Source: a virus. Taken from it: a stretch of 64,000 bases of DNA. The DNA lies in IMG/VR virus record IMGVR_UViG_3300035670_000019, positions 62,001 to 126,000 of that record; one strand, given 5' to 3'. The notes beneath the pieces are model-generated. The model made no database searches. It was not told the DNA's origin and worked only from the letters and a program-made list of their open reading frames with translations. Made by a program: the position numbers and the translations under genes. Numbering within the stretch: position 1 is the first letter of the stretch; every line of letters begins with the position of its first letter. This document shows positions 8,977 through 18,240 of the stretch, in pieces.

Positions 8977-9837
8977 ATGGACATTAATGCTATTAAGCAG
9001 AGATTGAATTCTCTCCAGCAGTCGTCAAGCTCTGGTAAAAAAGAAAAAATTGACTATTCCAAGTACTATTGGAAACCAAAACAAGAAGGTAAGTATCAAA
9101 TCCGAATTGTACCTTCAACTCTCAACAAAGAAAATCCATTTCAAGAAGTGTTTGTACACTACGGATTCTCTAAATTTCCTATTTATGCTTTGACCAACTG
9201 GGGTGAAAAAGATCCTATTGTTGAGTTCGCTAAACAGCTTCGCAACACAAGTGAAAAAGAAAATTGGCAGTTGGCTAAGAAATTAGATCCTAAAATGCGA
9301 GTTTTTGCTCCTGTAGTTGTACGTGGTGAAGAAGACAAAGGTGTTCGCCTTTGGGAATTTGGTAAAGAAATCTATATGCAATTGCTTGGCATCGCTGAGG
9401 ATGAGGATTATGGAGATTTTACAGACATCAATGACGGTCGTGATTTCACAGTTGAAGCAGTGACTGGTGATATTGGTGGTCGCCAAGGCATCAAGTGCTC
9501 AATTCGTGTTAAACCAAAAACATCACCGCTTGGTACTGATAAAAATGAAATTAAGTCTTGGTTATCTGAACAACCAAATGTTCTTGAACTTCAAAAGAAA
9601 ATGACATTTGAGGATCTTAAAAGCGTATTAGAGAAGTTTTTAAATCCTGAAGCTGAAACTGAGGAAGAAGAAGTAGCAGCACCTGCAAAAGCAACTAAAG
9701 CTGCTCCTAAAGACTTACCTTGGGAAGATGATGAGGATGAAGCTCCTGCTCCTAAAGCTAATTACGCTTTGAAGACAGCTCCTACTAAAACATCTAAAGC
9801 AGCCAAGTTTGATGCTTTGTTTGAAGACGAAGAATAA
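8977..9837 (+). CDS. gp32: Single-stranded DNA-binding protein, T4 gp32-like
   Basis: A 286-aa protein with the layout of T4 gp32. A basic N-terminal segment (KQRLNSLQQSSSSGKKEKIDYSKYYWKP in residues 7-34) carries the cooperativity-type residues. The core begins with EGKYQIRIVPS and includes FPIYALTNWGEKDPI and the RVFAPVVVRGEEDKGVRLWEFGK strand pair. The C-terminus is long, acidic and Ala/Pro-rich (LPWEDDEDE ... ALFEDEE), as needed to recruit replication proteins. I do not see the Cys/His zinc ligands of T4 gp32. It would coat ssDNA at the fork and in recombination. It heads the replication operon, with uvsX 20 nt downstream. Confidence 0.85.
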   Translation: MDINAIKQRLNSLQQSSSSGKKEKIDYSKYYWKPKQEGKYQIRIVPSTLNKENPFQEVFVHYGFSKFPIYALTNWGEKDPIVEFAKQLRNTSEKENWQLAKKLDPKMRVFAPVVVRGEEDKGVRLWEFGKEIYMQLLGIAEDEDYGDFTDINDGRDFTVEAVTGDIGGRQGIKCSIRVKPKTSPLGTDKNEIKSWLSEQPNVLELQKKMTFEDLKSVLEKFLNPEAETEEEEVAAPAKATKAAPKDLPWEDDEDEAPAPKANYALKTAPTKTSKAAKFDALFEDEE

Positions 9838-9857
9838 AAATTAATTAATAACAAATT

Positions 9858-10943
9858 ATGGCTAAAAAGAAAGAATCTTTAATGACAGCAGTCTCTGAAG
9901 AAATTAAGGCTAATTTTAACCTTGATAAATTCAAAGAGAAAAAATTGCTTAACAGTACAGTTAAGTTTAAAGAACAGAGATGGATTCCATTTTCAGAAGC
10001 ATTACAAGATTCAACTTCACTTCCAGGTGCAGCCATAGGTCATATTAATCTTTTAAGAGGACACAGTAATACAGGTAAAACAACAGCTTTACTTGAGTTG
10101 GCAATTAATGCCCAGAAAATGGGCATTTTGCCTGTGTTCATTATTACAGAGATGAAATGGTCTTGGGAGCACGCTAAACAAATGGGTTTTCAAGTTGAAG
10201 ATGTTGTTGACACAACAACAGGTGAAATTGTAGATTATAAAGGTTTTTTCCTATATAATGACAGAAGTGCATTAGGTACTATTGAAGATGTAGCAGAGTT
10301 TATAGCTGACTTATTAGATGAACAAAAGAAAGGTAATTTGCCTTATGATTTATGCTTCTTTTGGGATTCAATAGGGTCTATACCTTGTAAAATGAGTGTT
10401 GAAGCAAATAAAAACAATCCAATGTGGAATGCGGGTGCAATGTCACAACAATTTGGAAATTTTATTAATCAACGTTTTCCATTATCACGTAAAGAAAATT
10501 CACAATTTACAAATTCAATGGTAGCAATTAATAAGATCTGGATCGCACCAGCTGAAAATATTTTTGCTCAACCTAAAATGAAGATGAAAAATGGTGAAAC
10601 AATGTTTTTAGATGCTTCAATTGTACTTACATTTGGTAATATTACTAATAGTGGTACTAGTAAATTAAAAGCAACTAAGGATGGTAAAGAAGTAGAATTT
10701 GCAGTTCGCACTAAAGTATCAGTAGATAAAAATCACGTTACTGGACTACAGACTAAAAATACAGTAGTAGCTACAGTTCATGGTTTCATCAGTGATGATA
10801 ATAAAGATATTAATGAGTATAAGAAACAACATGCCCATGAGTGGGTACATATCTTAGGAAGTCTTGATGGTATTGGTCTTACTGAGGATAAATCAGAATG
10901 GGAAGAAAGTAAAGAAAACATTACATTGATTGACGAAGAATAA
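9858..10943 (+). CDS. uvsX: UvsX/RecA-type recombinase
   Basis: A 361-aa RecA-fold ATPase. Walker A is GHSNTGKTT at residues 68-76 and Walker B is LCFFWDSIGSI near 163-173. The catalytic Glu region is FIITEMKW around 94-101, and the DNA-binding loop area is NAGAMSQQFGNFINQRFPL. The C-terminus is acidic. T4 UvsX (391 aa) has the same order, and the gene lies between gp32 and the nuclease/helicase genes as in T4-like replication modules. It would drive strand invasion for recombination-dependent replication. The stop codon is followed by ATG 1 nt later. Confidence 0.88.
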   Translation: MAKKKESLMTAVSEEIKANFNLDKFKEKKLLNSTVKFKEQRWIPFSEALQDSTSLPGAAIGHINLLRGHSNTGKTTALLELAINAQKMGILPVFIITEMKWSWEHAKQMGFQVEDVVDTTTGEIVDYKGFFLYNDRSALGTIEDVAEFIADLLDEQKKGNLPYDLCFFWDSIGSIPCKMSVEANKNNPMWNAGAMSQQFGNFINQRFPLSRKENSQFTNSMVAINKIWIAPAENIFAQPKMKMKNGETMFLDASIVLTFGNITNSGTSKLKATKDGKEVEFAVRTKVSVDKNHVTGLQTKNTVVATVHGFISDDNKDINEYKKQHAHEWVHILGSLDGIGLTEDKSEWEESKENITLIDEE

Positions 10944-10944
10944 T

Positions 10945-11988
10945 ATGGATAAAAAAGATCTGTTTAAGTTATTAGATAACATTCAGCCAGGTAATGAACC
11001 TGGAAAAGCAACGTTTAACAAACATGATAGAGTTCTTATCATTGATGGTTTGAATTTATTCTTACGTAACTTTGCAGTCATCAATTATGTCAATCAAGAT
11101 GGTGTCCATATTGGAGGACTAGGAGGATTTTTACGTTCATTGAGTTTTCTTATCAACCAAAATACCCCAACATCAGTTTACATTGTATTTGATGGAGTTG
11201 GTTCAACCATAAACAGGAAGAACCTTCTCCCCGAATACAAATCAGGTAGAAACTTAACTCGAGTTAATAGGAGCTCAACATTTGAAGACATAGATGAAGA
11301 AAATGAATCTAAGATAAATCAGATATCTAGACTCATTCATTATCTAAAGTGTTTACCCGTCAAACTTATCTCACTCGACAAAGTTGAGGCAGACGACATT
11401 ATAGCTTATTTATCCCACTATTTAGCCACTAAACACAACTCTAAATGTACTATAGTATCAGCAGATAAAGATTTTTTACAATTAGTGAATGAAAACATTA
11501 CAGTTTACAGTCCAATTGCTAAAGAATATTACACACCCAAATTAGTAAAAGAAAAATTTGGCCTGCCTGCTAAAAACTTTATCTTATATAAGACATTAAT
11601 GGGTGACAACTCAGATAAAGTACCTGGATTAAAAGGATTAGGACCTAAAAAATTATTTAAATTCTTTCCAGAGTTGCAAGAAGAAGAGATGTCTTTAGAT
11701 GACTTGCATAATATTTGTGAAGGGAAGTATAAAGAGCATGTTATATACTCGAGGGTTATATATGATTACGAGACGTTACAAAAACACTATAAGTTAATGG
11801 ATCTAAGTAACCCGTTAGTAGATAATACAGAGAAAGGATATATAGAAAACATTACAACATTACCATCAGAGAAAATAAAGGTAGCTGAGTTTTTAAAGAT
11901 GTATAATGAAGATGGGTTAGGACACACATTAAAAAATGTAGATTTTTGGATTAGAAGCACATTTACAACATTAAGTAGTTTTAAATAA
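10945..11988 (+). CDS. rnh: RNase H / 5'-3' flap exonuclease, T4 Rnh-like
   Basis: A 347-aa PIN/FEN-family nuclease. It carries VLIIDGLNLFLRNF, FDGVGST-x-NRKNLLPEYKSGR, VEADDIIAYL, TIVSADKDFLQL and the helix-hairpin-helix metal motif MGDNSDKVPGLKGLGPKK. These supply the acidic residues for two Mg ions. T4 Rnh is 305 aa and removes RNA primers from lagging-strand fragments. I use the ATG at 10945, 1 nt after the uvsX stop; a TTG at 10930 in frame would overlap uvsX and is unlikely. The helicase gene follows at 9 nt. Confidence 0.87.
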   Translation: MDKKDLFKLLDNIQPGNEPGKATFNKHDRVLIIDGLNLFLRNFAVINYVNQDGVHIGGLGGFLRSLSFLINQNTPTSVYIVFDGVGSTINRKNLLPEYKSGRNLTRVNRSSTFEDIDEENESKINQISRLIHYLKCLPVKLISLDKVEADDIIAYLSHYLATKHNSKCTIVSADKDFLQLVNENITVYSPIAKEYYTPKLVKEKFGLPAKNFILYKTLMGDNSDKVPGLKGLGPKKLFKFFPELQEEEMSLDDLHNICEGKYKEHVIYSRVIYDYETLQKHYKLMDLSNPLVDNTEKGYIENITTLPSEKIKVAEFLKMYNEDGLGHTLKNVDFWIRSTFTTLSSFK

Positions 11989-11997
11989 AAATAAGTT

Positions 11998-13362
11998 ATG
12001 ACATTAAGTACATTATCACAGTATGGAACACATTTCCAGACTAAGGTTTTATCTTCTTTACTTACACACAAAGAATTTCTAGTTAATATACATGATATCA
12101 TAAGTGAAGAATATTTTGAAAGTAGTGGCCACAAATGGATTATTAGTGAAATTTTAAAGTATTATGAAAAATACCATACTGTTCCTAGTATGGAGATACT
12201 TAAGGTAGAAGTTAAAAAACTAGAAAACGAAGTACTACAAGTATCAGTTAAAGAACAACTTAAAGAAGCTTATAAAGCATCAGATGAGGATTTAGCTTAT
12301 GTAGAAGAAGAATTTTCTAACTTCTGTAAAAACCAACAGCTTAAAAAAGCACTATTAACATCTGTAGATTTATTAAAAGCAGGTGATTATGACTCAATTA
12401 GAGGATTAGTTGATAATGCTTTAAAAGCAGGTGGTGATAAAAATCTAGGACTAGAATACAGCAAAGATATTGAAACGCGATACAGAGAAGAGCATCGTGT
12501 TACTATTCCTACACCTTGGGATATGTTTAACAATTTAATGCAAGGTGGATTAGGTAATGGTGATTTTGGATTAATATTTGGTAACCCAGGTGGTGGTAAA
12601 TCATGGACATTGATTGCTTTAGGTGGTATAGCTGTTGAATTAGGTTATAATGTAGTACATTATACACTTGAATTAGGTGAAGATTATGTTGGTAGACGAT
12701 ATGATGCTTTCTTTACAGGTATACCTGTAAATGAAATTACTAAATATAAAGATAAAGTTGAATCTGTTATTACTGAGTTACCAGGCAAATTAGTTGTTAA
12801 AGAATATTCACCAGGTAAAGCATCTATCTCAACACTAGAAGCACATGTTCAAAAATGTATTGATCAAGGTTTCAAACCAGATTTGATTATTATTGACTAT
12901 GTAGATCTTCTTCGTTCAAAGAAAAACAATCGTGAGAGGAAAGATGAGATAGATGATATTTATGTAAGCACAAAGGGTTTAGCTCGTGAGTTGAAAGTTC
13001 CAATTTGGAGTGTATCACAAGTTAACCGTGCTGGAGCCAAAGATGATATCATCGAGGGTGACAAAGCCGCAGGTAGCTATGACAAAATCATGATTACGGA
13101 TGTGGCTATTTCTCTCTCACGTAAAAAAGAAGATAAAGTGAAAGGTACAGGTAGATTCCATATAATGAAAAATAGATACGGCATGGATGGTTTAACATTC
13201 GGTGCCAAGATTGACACAGCTACAGGCCGCATGGAAATCTTTGACAATTACGATGATGACCCAGATCAGTATACTCCATCAAAACCAGTCAATAGTTTTA
13301 GTGACGTCACATCTTTAGATAGAGATGTCCTTCAACAAAAATTCTTTGAATTAAGCAAATAA
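11998..13362 (+). CDS. gp41: Replicative DNA helicase, DnaB/T4 gp41-like
   Basis: A 454-aa SF4 helicase. The N-terminal 150 residues are helical like DnaB-N. Walker A is GNPGGGKS at 195-202, followed by the HYTLELGEDYVGRRYDAFF segment, Walker B LIIIDYVDLLRS and motif SVSQVNRAG. A late FHIMKNRYGMDG segment is the usual DnaB/gp41 KNR motif. The C-terminus is acidic and flexible. It unwinds DNA at the fork with 5'-3' polarity. The start context is AAATAAGTT-ATG, a recurrent start context in this genome. Confidence 0.9.
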   Translation: MTLSTLSQYGTHFQTKVLSSLLTHKEFLVNIHDIISEEYFESSGHKWIISEILKYYEKYHTVPSMEILKVEVKKLENEVLQVSVKEQLKEAYKASDEDLAYVEEEFSNFCKNQQLKKALLTSVDLLKAGDYDSIRGLVDNALKAGGDKNLGLEYSKDIETRYREEHRVTIPTPWDMFNNLMQGGLGNGDFGLIFGNPGGGKSWTLIALGGIAVELGYNVVHYTLELGEDYVGRRYDAFFTGIPVNEITKYKDKVESVITELPGKLVVKEYSPGKASISTLEAHVQKCIDQGFKPDLIIIDYVDLLRSKKNNRERKDEIDDIYVSTKGLARELKVPIWSVSQVNRAGAKDDIIEGDKAAGSYDKIMITDVAISLSRKKEDKVKGTGRFHIMKNRYGMDGLTFGAKIDTATGRMEIFDNYDDDPDQYTPSKPVNSFSDVTSLDRDVLQQKFFELSK

Positions 13363-13375
13363 TTTATTATATTAG
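13345..13375 (+). promoter_or_regulatory. Host-type promoter for nrdB-nrdA
   Basis: TTTG (13345-13348), 19 nt, TATATTAG (13368-13375). The ATG is at 13382, so the message would be leaderless or have only a few leader bases. Confidence 0.6.
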
Positions 13376-13381
13376 GAGTAT

Positions 13382-14332
13382 ATGATCACCGACGCAAGGA
13401 ACTACTACAAGCCGTTTGAATATCAAACTGCATTTGATTTCTACAAAGACCAACATAGAGCACATTGGTTAGCAGATGAAGTCCCACTCGCATCAGATTT
13501 GAACGATTGGAAATTAAAATTAACAGAACCCGAAAAGAATTTAATTGGAAACATATTAAAGTCATTTGCTCAAACAGAAGTACATGTTAATGATTATTGG
13601 TCAACAAAAGTATCAGTTTGGTTTCCGAAACCCGAAATACAAGCTATGGCTCGTGTATTTGCTGATTTTGAAAGCATCCACGCTGAAGCTTATGCTCGAT
13701 TAAATGAAGAATTAGGTTTAGATGATTTTAAAGCATTTTTAGAAGACGAAACATCTAAGGCTAAAATCGAACGCTTGATTGAAACACCCGGTGAAACAAC
13801 AGAAGATAGAGCAGTTTCATTAGCCATATTTTCAGCGTTTACTGAGGGTGTAAATTTATTTTCTTCGTTTGCTGTGTTAATGAGTTTCCAATTAAGAAAC
13901 TTAATGAAAGGTACAGGTCAGATTGTTGAATGGAGTGTTAGAGATGAATCACTACATTCAAAAGCAGGTTGTTGGTTATTTAGAACACTACTTGAAGAAC
14001 AACCAGAACTAAACACTGACGAATTAAGAGAAAAAATAATTGAAGCATGCCATTTATCAGTAAAACTTGAATTTGATTTTATTGATAAAGCATTTGAAAT
14101 GGGAAGCATTGATGGTTTAAATAAAGAACAATTAAAAAACTTTATTAAAGCCCGTGCTAATGAAAAAATGATTGAATTAGGTTATAAAGCAATTTATAAT
14201 GATATTGATCCTAACCTTTTAAAACAAATTGAATGGTTTGGACATTTAACATCAGGTAAAACACATCAAGATTTCTTTGCGGGTAGAGTAACAGCTTATG
14301 CTAAGTCTACAGCGGATTGGGATGATTTATAA
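13382..14332 (+). CDS. nrdB: Class I ribonucleotide reductase, beta subunit
   Basis: A 316-aa ferritin-like protein that supplies the radical for ribonucleotide reduction. Metal ligands read as Glu66 (AQTEVHV), Glu97 and His100 (FESIHAEAY), Glu155 (AFTEGVN), Glu189 and His192 (RDESLHSK). Tyr104 stands four residues after His100, the place of the E. coli radical Tyr122. The C-terminus ends ADWDDL, the acidic tail that docks on NrdA. nrdA follows at 9 nt, so the two form an operon. The first ligand is Glu instead of the Asp of E. coli NrdB. Confidence 0.92.
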   Translation: MITDARNYYKPFEYQTAFDFYKDQHRAHWLADEVPLASDLNDWKLKLTEPEKNLIGNILKSFAQTEVHVNDYWSTKVSVWFPKPEIQAMARVFADFESIHAEAYARLNEELGLDDFKAFLEDETSKAKIERLIETPGETTEDRAVSLAIFSAFTEGVNLFSSFAVLMSFQLRNLMKGTGQIVEWSVRDESLHSKAGCWLFRTLLEEQPELNTDELREKIIEACHLSVKLEFDFIDKAFEMGSIDGLNKEQLKNFIKARANEKMIELGYKAIYNDIDPNLLKQIEWFGHLTSGKTHQDFFAGRVTAYAKSTADWDDL

Positions 14333-14341
14333 TATTAAAAA

Positions 14342-16066
14342 ATGAGTATACAAGTGGATTCAACAAATTGGATTAAAGGAAAGCACTATCCGGAATGGAT
14401 GGATGAGATTGCAGTAAGTATGATTTCAAAAGGTTATTTATTACCTGATGAAGATGTATTTGATGCATATAAAAGAGTAAGTAAGTTTGCTGCTCGTCGC
14501 TTACGCCGTAAAGATTTACAACCATTCTTTTATGAGGCGATGGTTAAAAACTGGTTATGCTTAGCATCACCTGTATTATCAAACATGGGTACTGAACGTG
14601 GAATGCCTATTTCATGTTTTGGTATTGATGTAGGTGATAGCATTGAAGGTATTGCTGATGCTAACTCAGAACTAATGAGATTATCGTCTCAAGGTGGAGG
14701 TGTTGGTATTGGTGTATCTCGCATTAGAGGACGAGGTAAAACCATTAAAGACAATGGAGTATCAGAAGGTGTTGTTCCGTGGTGTAAAATTTATGACTCT
14801 ACAATCTTAGCTACTAATCAAGGTAGTGTTCGTAGAGGAGCAGCATCTGTTAACCTAAACATTAACCACTCAGACATTGAAGAATTTTTACAAATTCGTA
14901 GACCAAAAGGTGATGTTAACAGACAATGTTTAAATCTTCATCAATGTGTTGTTATTGATGATGAGTTTATGAATAAACTTGAGAATAAAGATCCTAAATC
15001 ATTAAAGATTTGGGGTGAAATTCTTAAGACACGTCTTGAGACAGGTGAACCTTATATTATGTTTGAGGATAACATTAACAATGCTAATCCTGAAGCATAT
15101 AAAAAGAACAATTTAAAAGTATCAATGACTAATATTTGTACTGAGATTGCTCTCTATACAGATGAATTACACTCATTTATTTGTTGTTTATCATCACTTA
15201 ACTTAGCTCGCTGGGAAGAATGGAATGAGTATAAGTTTGAAAACGGAATGACATTGCCTGAATTGGCTTGTTGGTTCTTGGAAGGTGTGCTTCAAGAATT
15301 TATCGATAGAGCTAAAAATATCAAATTCATGGAAAACACAGTTCGCTCAGCTACTAAAGGTAGAGCAATTGGAGTTGGTGTTTTAGGTTGGCATACTTTC
15401 TTACAACAAAAGGGATTACCATTTGTAGGTATTCAAGCAAATTCTTATACAAGAATAATGTTTGATTTTATTGAAAAAGAAGTATTAAAAGCATCTCGTG
15501 CTCAAGCAGAATTATATGGTGAGCCAGAATGGTGTAAAGGTACAGGTTTGAGACATACTCACCACATGGCACCCGCACCTACAGTATCAAATGCTCATAT
15601 TTCAGGAGGTGTATCACCTTCAATTGAACCTATTCCTGCTAATGTTTATAATTTGAAAACAGCTAAAGGTGTATTTATTAAACGTAATAAAATTCTAGAA
15701 GAATTACTTACTAAAAAAGGATATAACATTGATAGCGTTTGGGATCAGATTTTAAAAGATCAAGGTTCAGTTTTAGGACTACCTGATTATATTTTAACTG
15801 ATGAGGAAAAAGAAGTATTCTTAACATTTAAAGAAATTAATCAGTTAGAAATTGTTAAACAAAATGGCATTAGACAAAAATACGTTGACCAAGCAATTTC
15901 ATTGAATCTCACGTTTGATCCCAATGACGCACCAAAGTGGATCAGTCAAGTACATAAAGAAGCTTGGAAACAAGGAGTTAAAACATTATATTATTTACGC
16001 ACTGAAAGTGTTTTAAGAGGAGATAATTTGCAACGTCTAGCAGATTGTATCAGCTGTGAAGGGTAA
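14342..16066 (+). CDS. nrdA: Class I ribonucleotide reductase, alpha subunit (short form)
   Basis: A 574-aa NrdA. Active-site cysteines are Cys92 (ISCFGID) and Cys282 (CCLSSLN), with Asn264, Cys266 and Glu268 in the loop TNICTEIAL. The radical-transfer tyrosines are in LYYLRTES near the end, and a C-terminal CISC pair gives re-reduction by thioredoxin; two thioredoxin-like genes lie nearby. At 574 aa it is about 190 shorter than E. coli NrdA and lacks the N-terminal ATP-cone, so overall activity is probably not under dATP inhibition. Confidence 0.92.
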   Translation: MSIQVDSTNWIKGKHYPEWMDEIAVSMISKGYLLPDEDVFDAYKRVSKFAARRLRRKDLQPFFYEAMVKNWLCLASPVLSNMGTERGMPISCFGIDVGDSIEGIADANSELMRLSSQGGGVGIGVSRIRGRGKTIKDNGVSEGVVPWCKIYDSTILATNQGSVRRGAASVNLNINHSDIEEFLQIRRPKGDVNRQCLNLHQCVVIDDEFMNKLENKDPKSLKIWGEILKTRLETGEPYIMFEDNINNANPEAYKKNNLKVSMTNICTEIALYTDELHSFICCLSSLNLARWEEWNEYKFENGMTLPELACWFLEGVLQEFIDRAKNIKFMENTVRSATKGRAIGVGVLGWHTFLQQKGLPFVGIQANSYTRIMFDFIEKEVLKASRAQAELYGEPEWCKGTGLRHTHHMAPAPTVSNAHISGGVSPSIEPIPANVYNLKTAKGVFIKRNKILEELLTKKGYNIDSVWDQILKDQGSVLGLPDYILTDEEKEVFLTFKEINQLEIVKQNGIRQKYVDQAISLNLTFDPNDAPKWISQVHKEAWKQGVKTLYYLRTESVLRGDNLQRLADCISCEG

Positions 16067-16077
16067 TATTTATTACC
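16062..16077. repeat. Perfect palindrome GGTAATATTTATTACC before a start codon
   Basis: A 7+7 inverted repeat with a 2-nt centre stands immediately before the ATG at 16078 and covers the nrdA stop codon. Two similar palindromes centred on TATTTA occur at 53308 and 58990. An operator role is inferred. Confidence 0.45.
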
Positions 16078-17097
16078 ATGAAACAGAAATTATTCCCTAT
16101 ATTAATAGCATTGTCAGCATTAGCCGTAAGTGCTAGCGCTGCTTTCTATTCTATAACAGGTTTATCTAAATTATTTGCTGGAGCAAGTACTGAAGTAATT
16201 ATTATGGCTTCTAGTTTAGAAGCAGCTAAATTAGTAATGGCTTCTTTATTATATCAATATTGGGATAAATTAGGTAAATTGCTAAGAACATACCTAACAA
16301 TAGCATTATTAGTACTGATTGGTATTACTTCAGCTGGTATCTATGGTTTTTTAAGTGCTGCTTATCAAGAAACAGCTAGTAAAGCAAGTGTTGTAGATAA
16401 AGAGACTCAAGTGTATAAAGTTAAAAAAGAACGTTTTGAACAATCTAAAACAGATTATACAACTGAAAAACAAAGACTAGATAATGATATCAGCCAATTA
16501 CGAGGTGCTTTAGCTACTGGTAGTACTACTCAGTCTGTAGATGCTAAAACAGGACAAGTAGTCACCCGAGCTAATAATGCTAATAGAAAAACATTTGAAG
16601 CACAATTAAATTCTGCTATACAGAACAAAGAAATAGTTGATAATAAAATTGTAGCAGCAAATGATAGTATAACTGCTTTAGATATGAAAATATTAGAAAT
16701 TGAATCCAAAGCTGAATTAGCAGGTGAGTTAGGCCCTCTCAAATATATAAGTAAACTTACAAGTAAACCTATGGACCAAATTATAAATTGGTTCTTACTT
16801 GTAATTATATTTGTATTTGACCCCTTAGCTATATGTTTAGTAATCGCAGCTAATATCGCTTTTAATCAACTAAAACCTAAACCCACACCAGAAGCATCAC
16901 CTAAAGAATATGAGATTTATACTTCACCCGCAGTTGTAGAAAACCAATCTAATCCAATAAAAGAATCTAAATCTGATAATCTTCAAGAACAAATAAATGA
17001 CATAATGTCTCAAAATATATCAAGTTGGAAAAAGAATAAATTAATAGAAGAATTACAAAATAAAAAAAAAGATGATACAACTATAATTTATTATTAA
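16078..17097 (+). CDS. Membrane protein with a long coiled coil
   Basis: A 339-aa protein with hydrophobic helices at about 5-32, 37-60 and 70-92. A long charged coiled coil (about 100-215) follows, then a strong hydrophobic segment at 236-262 (INWFLLVIIFVFDPLAICLVIAA) and a polar C-terminal tail with a Pro-rich hinge. The pattern of four membrane segments flanking a coiled-coil loop is common among large phages, where its role is unknown. It could act in the envelope during infection or lysis. The start lies 11 nt after nrdA. Confidence 0.6.
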   Translation: MKQKLFPILIALSALAVSASAAFYSITGLSKLFAGASTEVIIMASSLEAAKLVMASLLYQYWDKLGKLLRTYLTIALLVLIGITSAGIYGFLSAAYQETASKASVVDKETQVYKVKKERFEQSKTDYTTEKQRLDNDISQLRGALATGSTTQSVDAKTGQVVTRANNANRKTFEAQLNSAIQNKEIVDNKIVAANDSITALDMKILEIESKAELAGELGPLKYISKLTSKPMDQIINWFLLVIIFVFDPLAICLVIAANIAFNQLKPKPTPEASPKEYEIYTSPAVVENQSNPIKESKSDNLQEQINDIMSQNISSWKKNKLIEELQNKKKDDTTIIYY

Positions 17098-17148
17098 AAG
17101 AATAATATGTATAACTAAACACTAACAATCATAAAACCCTAAAATACC

Positions 17149-17547
17149 ATGCCAACATTAACCGCACAAGCAGTTTTATCATCAACCACATTATTTCCCA
17201 ATCCTGCTTCTGTTAGCTTAACAGCCACTGAAGTAGTTAGTGGATCAGCTGAATACCAATACAGAATTGTTTCTGCTTCATCTACTACTATTCTTTATGG
17301 TCCTTCAACAGCTGCTGATACTTCAGAAACAGTATATTTTTACGCTGCTTCTCCATCAACTTCTCCTGTGACTATAACTTTAAACATTACTGGATCAAAT
17401 ACATCAGCTAGCTCAGCTGTTGTGTTACGCCCAGGTGACTGGACATGGATTCCATTACACGTTAATGGTGCAGGATACACAGTAACAGCTGTTAACGCTA
17501 CTACTACATCTTCACTTCTTAACGTATTCTATGGTGAAAGATCATAA
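17149..17547 (+). CDS. Ser/Thr-rich protein, possible virion surface protein
   Basis: A 132-aa protein made almost entirely of beta-strand-forming Ser/Thr/Val/Ala residues, with VVLRPGDWTWIPLHVNGAGY at about 91-110. Low charge and a repetitive Ser/Thr pattern are typical of head-decoration or fibre proteins. It has no signal peptide. A transcription terminator follows directly at 17572, so it ends its own unit. The virion role is an inference. Confidence 0.5.
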   Translation: MPTLTAQAVLSSTTLFPNPASVSLTATEVVSGSAEYQYRIVSASSTTILYGPSTAADTSETVYFYAASPSTSPVTITLNITGSNTSASSAVVLRPGDWTWIPLHVNGAGYTVTAVNATTTSSLLNVFYGERS

Positions 17548-17571
17548 TTAAAAATACATATTTTTCAAATT

Positions 17572-17596
17572 AGGCTTGGATTTCCAAGCCTTTTTT
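17572..17596 (+). terminator. Intrinsic terminator fused to a promoter
   Basis: GGCTTGG (17573-17579), loop ATTT, CCAAGCC (17584-17590) and six T residues. The left arm contains the -33 box of the next promoter, and the right arm plus T-run fill its spacer exactly. Confidence 0.85.
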
Positions 17597-17606
17597 GTTA
17601 TATTTA
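17576..17606 (+). promoter_or_regulatory. Host-type promoter inside a terminator hairpin
   Basis: TTGG (17576-17579), 19 nt, TATATTTA (17599-17606). The ATG at 17611 is 4 nt beyond the -7 box, so a leaderless mRNA is expected. Confidence 0.7.
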
Positions 17607-17610
17607 GGCT

Positions 17611-18240
17611 ATGAGAAAGATAATATGGTTGTTTATAACAGTTATGTTCATTTCTTGCTCTAAAGAACAAGAAACCCCAACTGAAGTATGTACAGGAGGA
17701 TGTGAAGTATTATTTGCTATCTCCACAGGTGAATTACAATCTGATGGATACTGGCATGTACCATTTTTAGGATACAATTATTTCACTATTAGAGGCAACT
17801 TGACTCCAATGAATCCCCAATATGAAGTTAATGATGTACCATTAGTGGAAACAGCCTTTGACTCTGATTATTGGATTTTAATTGACACTATTCATTTTAT
17901 TACACCTATGTATTCTTATTTAGGTTGGTTTAGTGATAATAATTTCCAAAATCCTATACCTATAGGTAACCATGAATATGATATAACTTATTTAGCTGAT
18001 ACTTATGCTCCATATAATATAGCTGGGTATCAATTAAGCCCCAACATATGCTGGGATTGTCCCTACACTGAAACTTTGTTTGGCTCTTACAGTAAGTATA
18101 CTTATATTCCGTCTCAAAACATATTTTTTGATAATGAGATGGTAGGCGATACTGCTAACATTTTTATTAGAGTTACCTTCAACACAGACTTAGGTCCTCG
18201 TGAAGTTAAAAATGAAACATTAAAAATAATCTTTGAATAA
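17611..18240 (+). CDS. Secreted lipoprotein, unknown function
   Basis: A 209-aa protein with a short lipoprotein signal: MRKIIWLFITVMFIS followed by Cys16 and SKEQ. The mature part has two Cys pairs (CTGGC near 27-31 and CWDC near 149-152) and is rich in aromatic beta-strand sequence. It is expressed from its own strong promoter. Phage lipoproteins of this kind often block superinfection, but nothing in the sequence proves this. A second gene overlaps its stop codon (TAATG). Confidence 0.65.
   Translation: MRKIIWLFITVMFISCSKEQETPTEVCTGGCEVLFAISTGELQSDGYWHVPFLGYNYFTIRGNLTPMNPQYEVNDVPLVETAFDSDYWILIDTIHFITPMYSYLGWFSDNNFQNPIPIGNHEYDITYLADTYAPYNIAGYQLSPNICWDCPYTETLFGSYSKYTYIPSQNIFFDNEMVGDTANIFIRVTFNTDLGPREVKNETLKIIFE

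Noticed and set aside
11787-12134. 115-codon ORF on the minus strand
   Set aside because: It lies opposite the end of rnh and the start of the helicase gene, both clear by motif. All real genes here are on the + strand; this and the other minus-strand ORFs are shadows.
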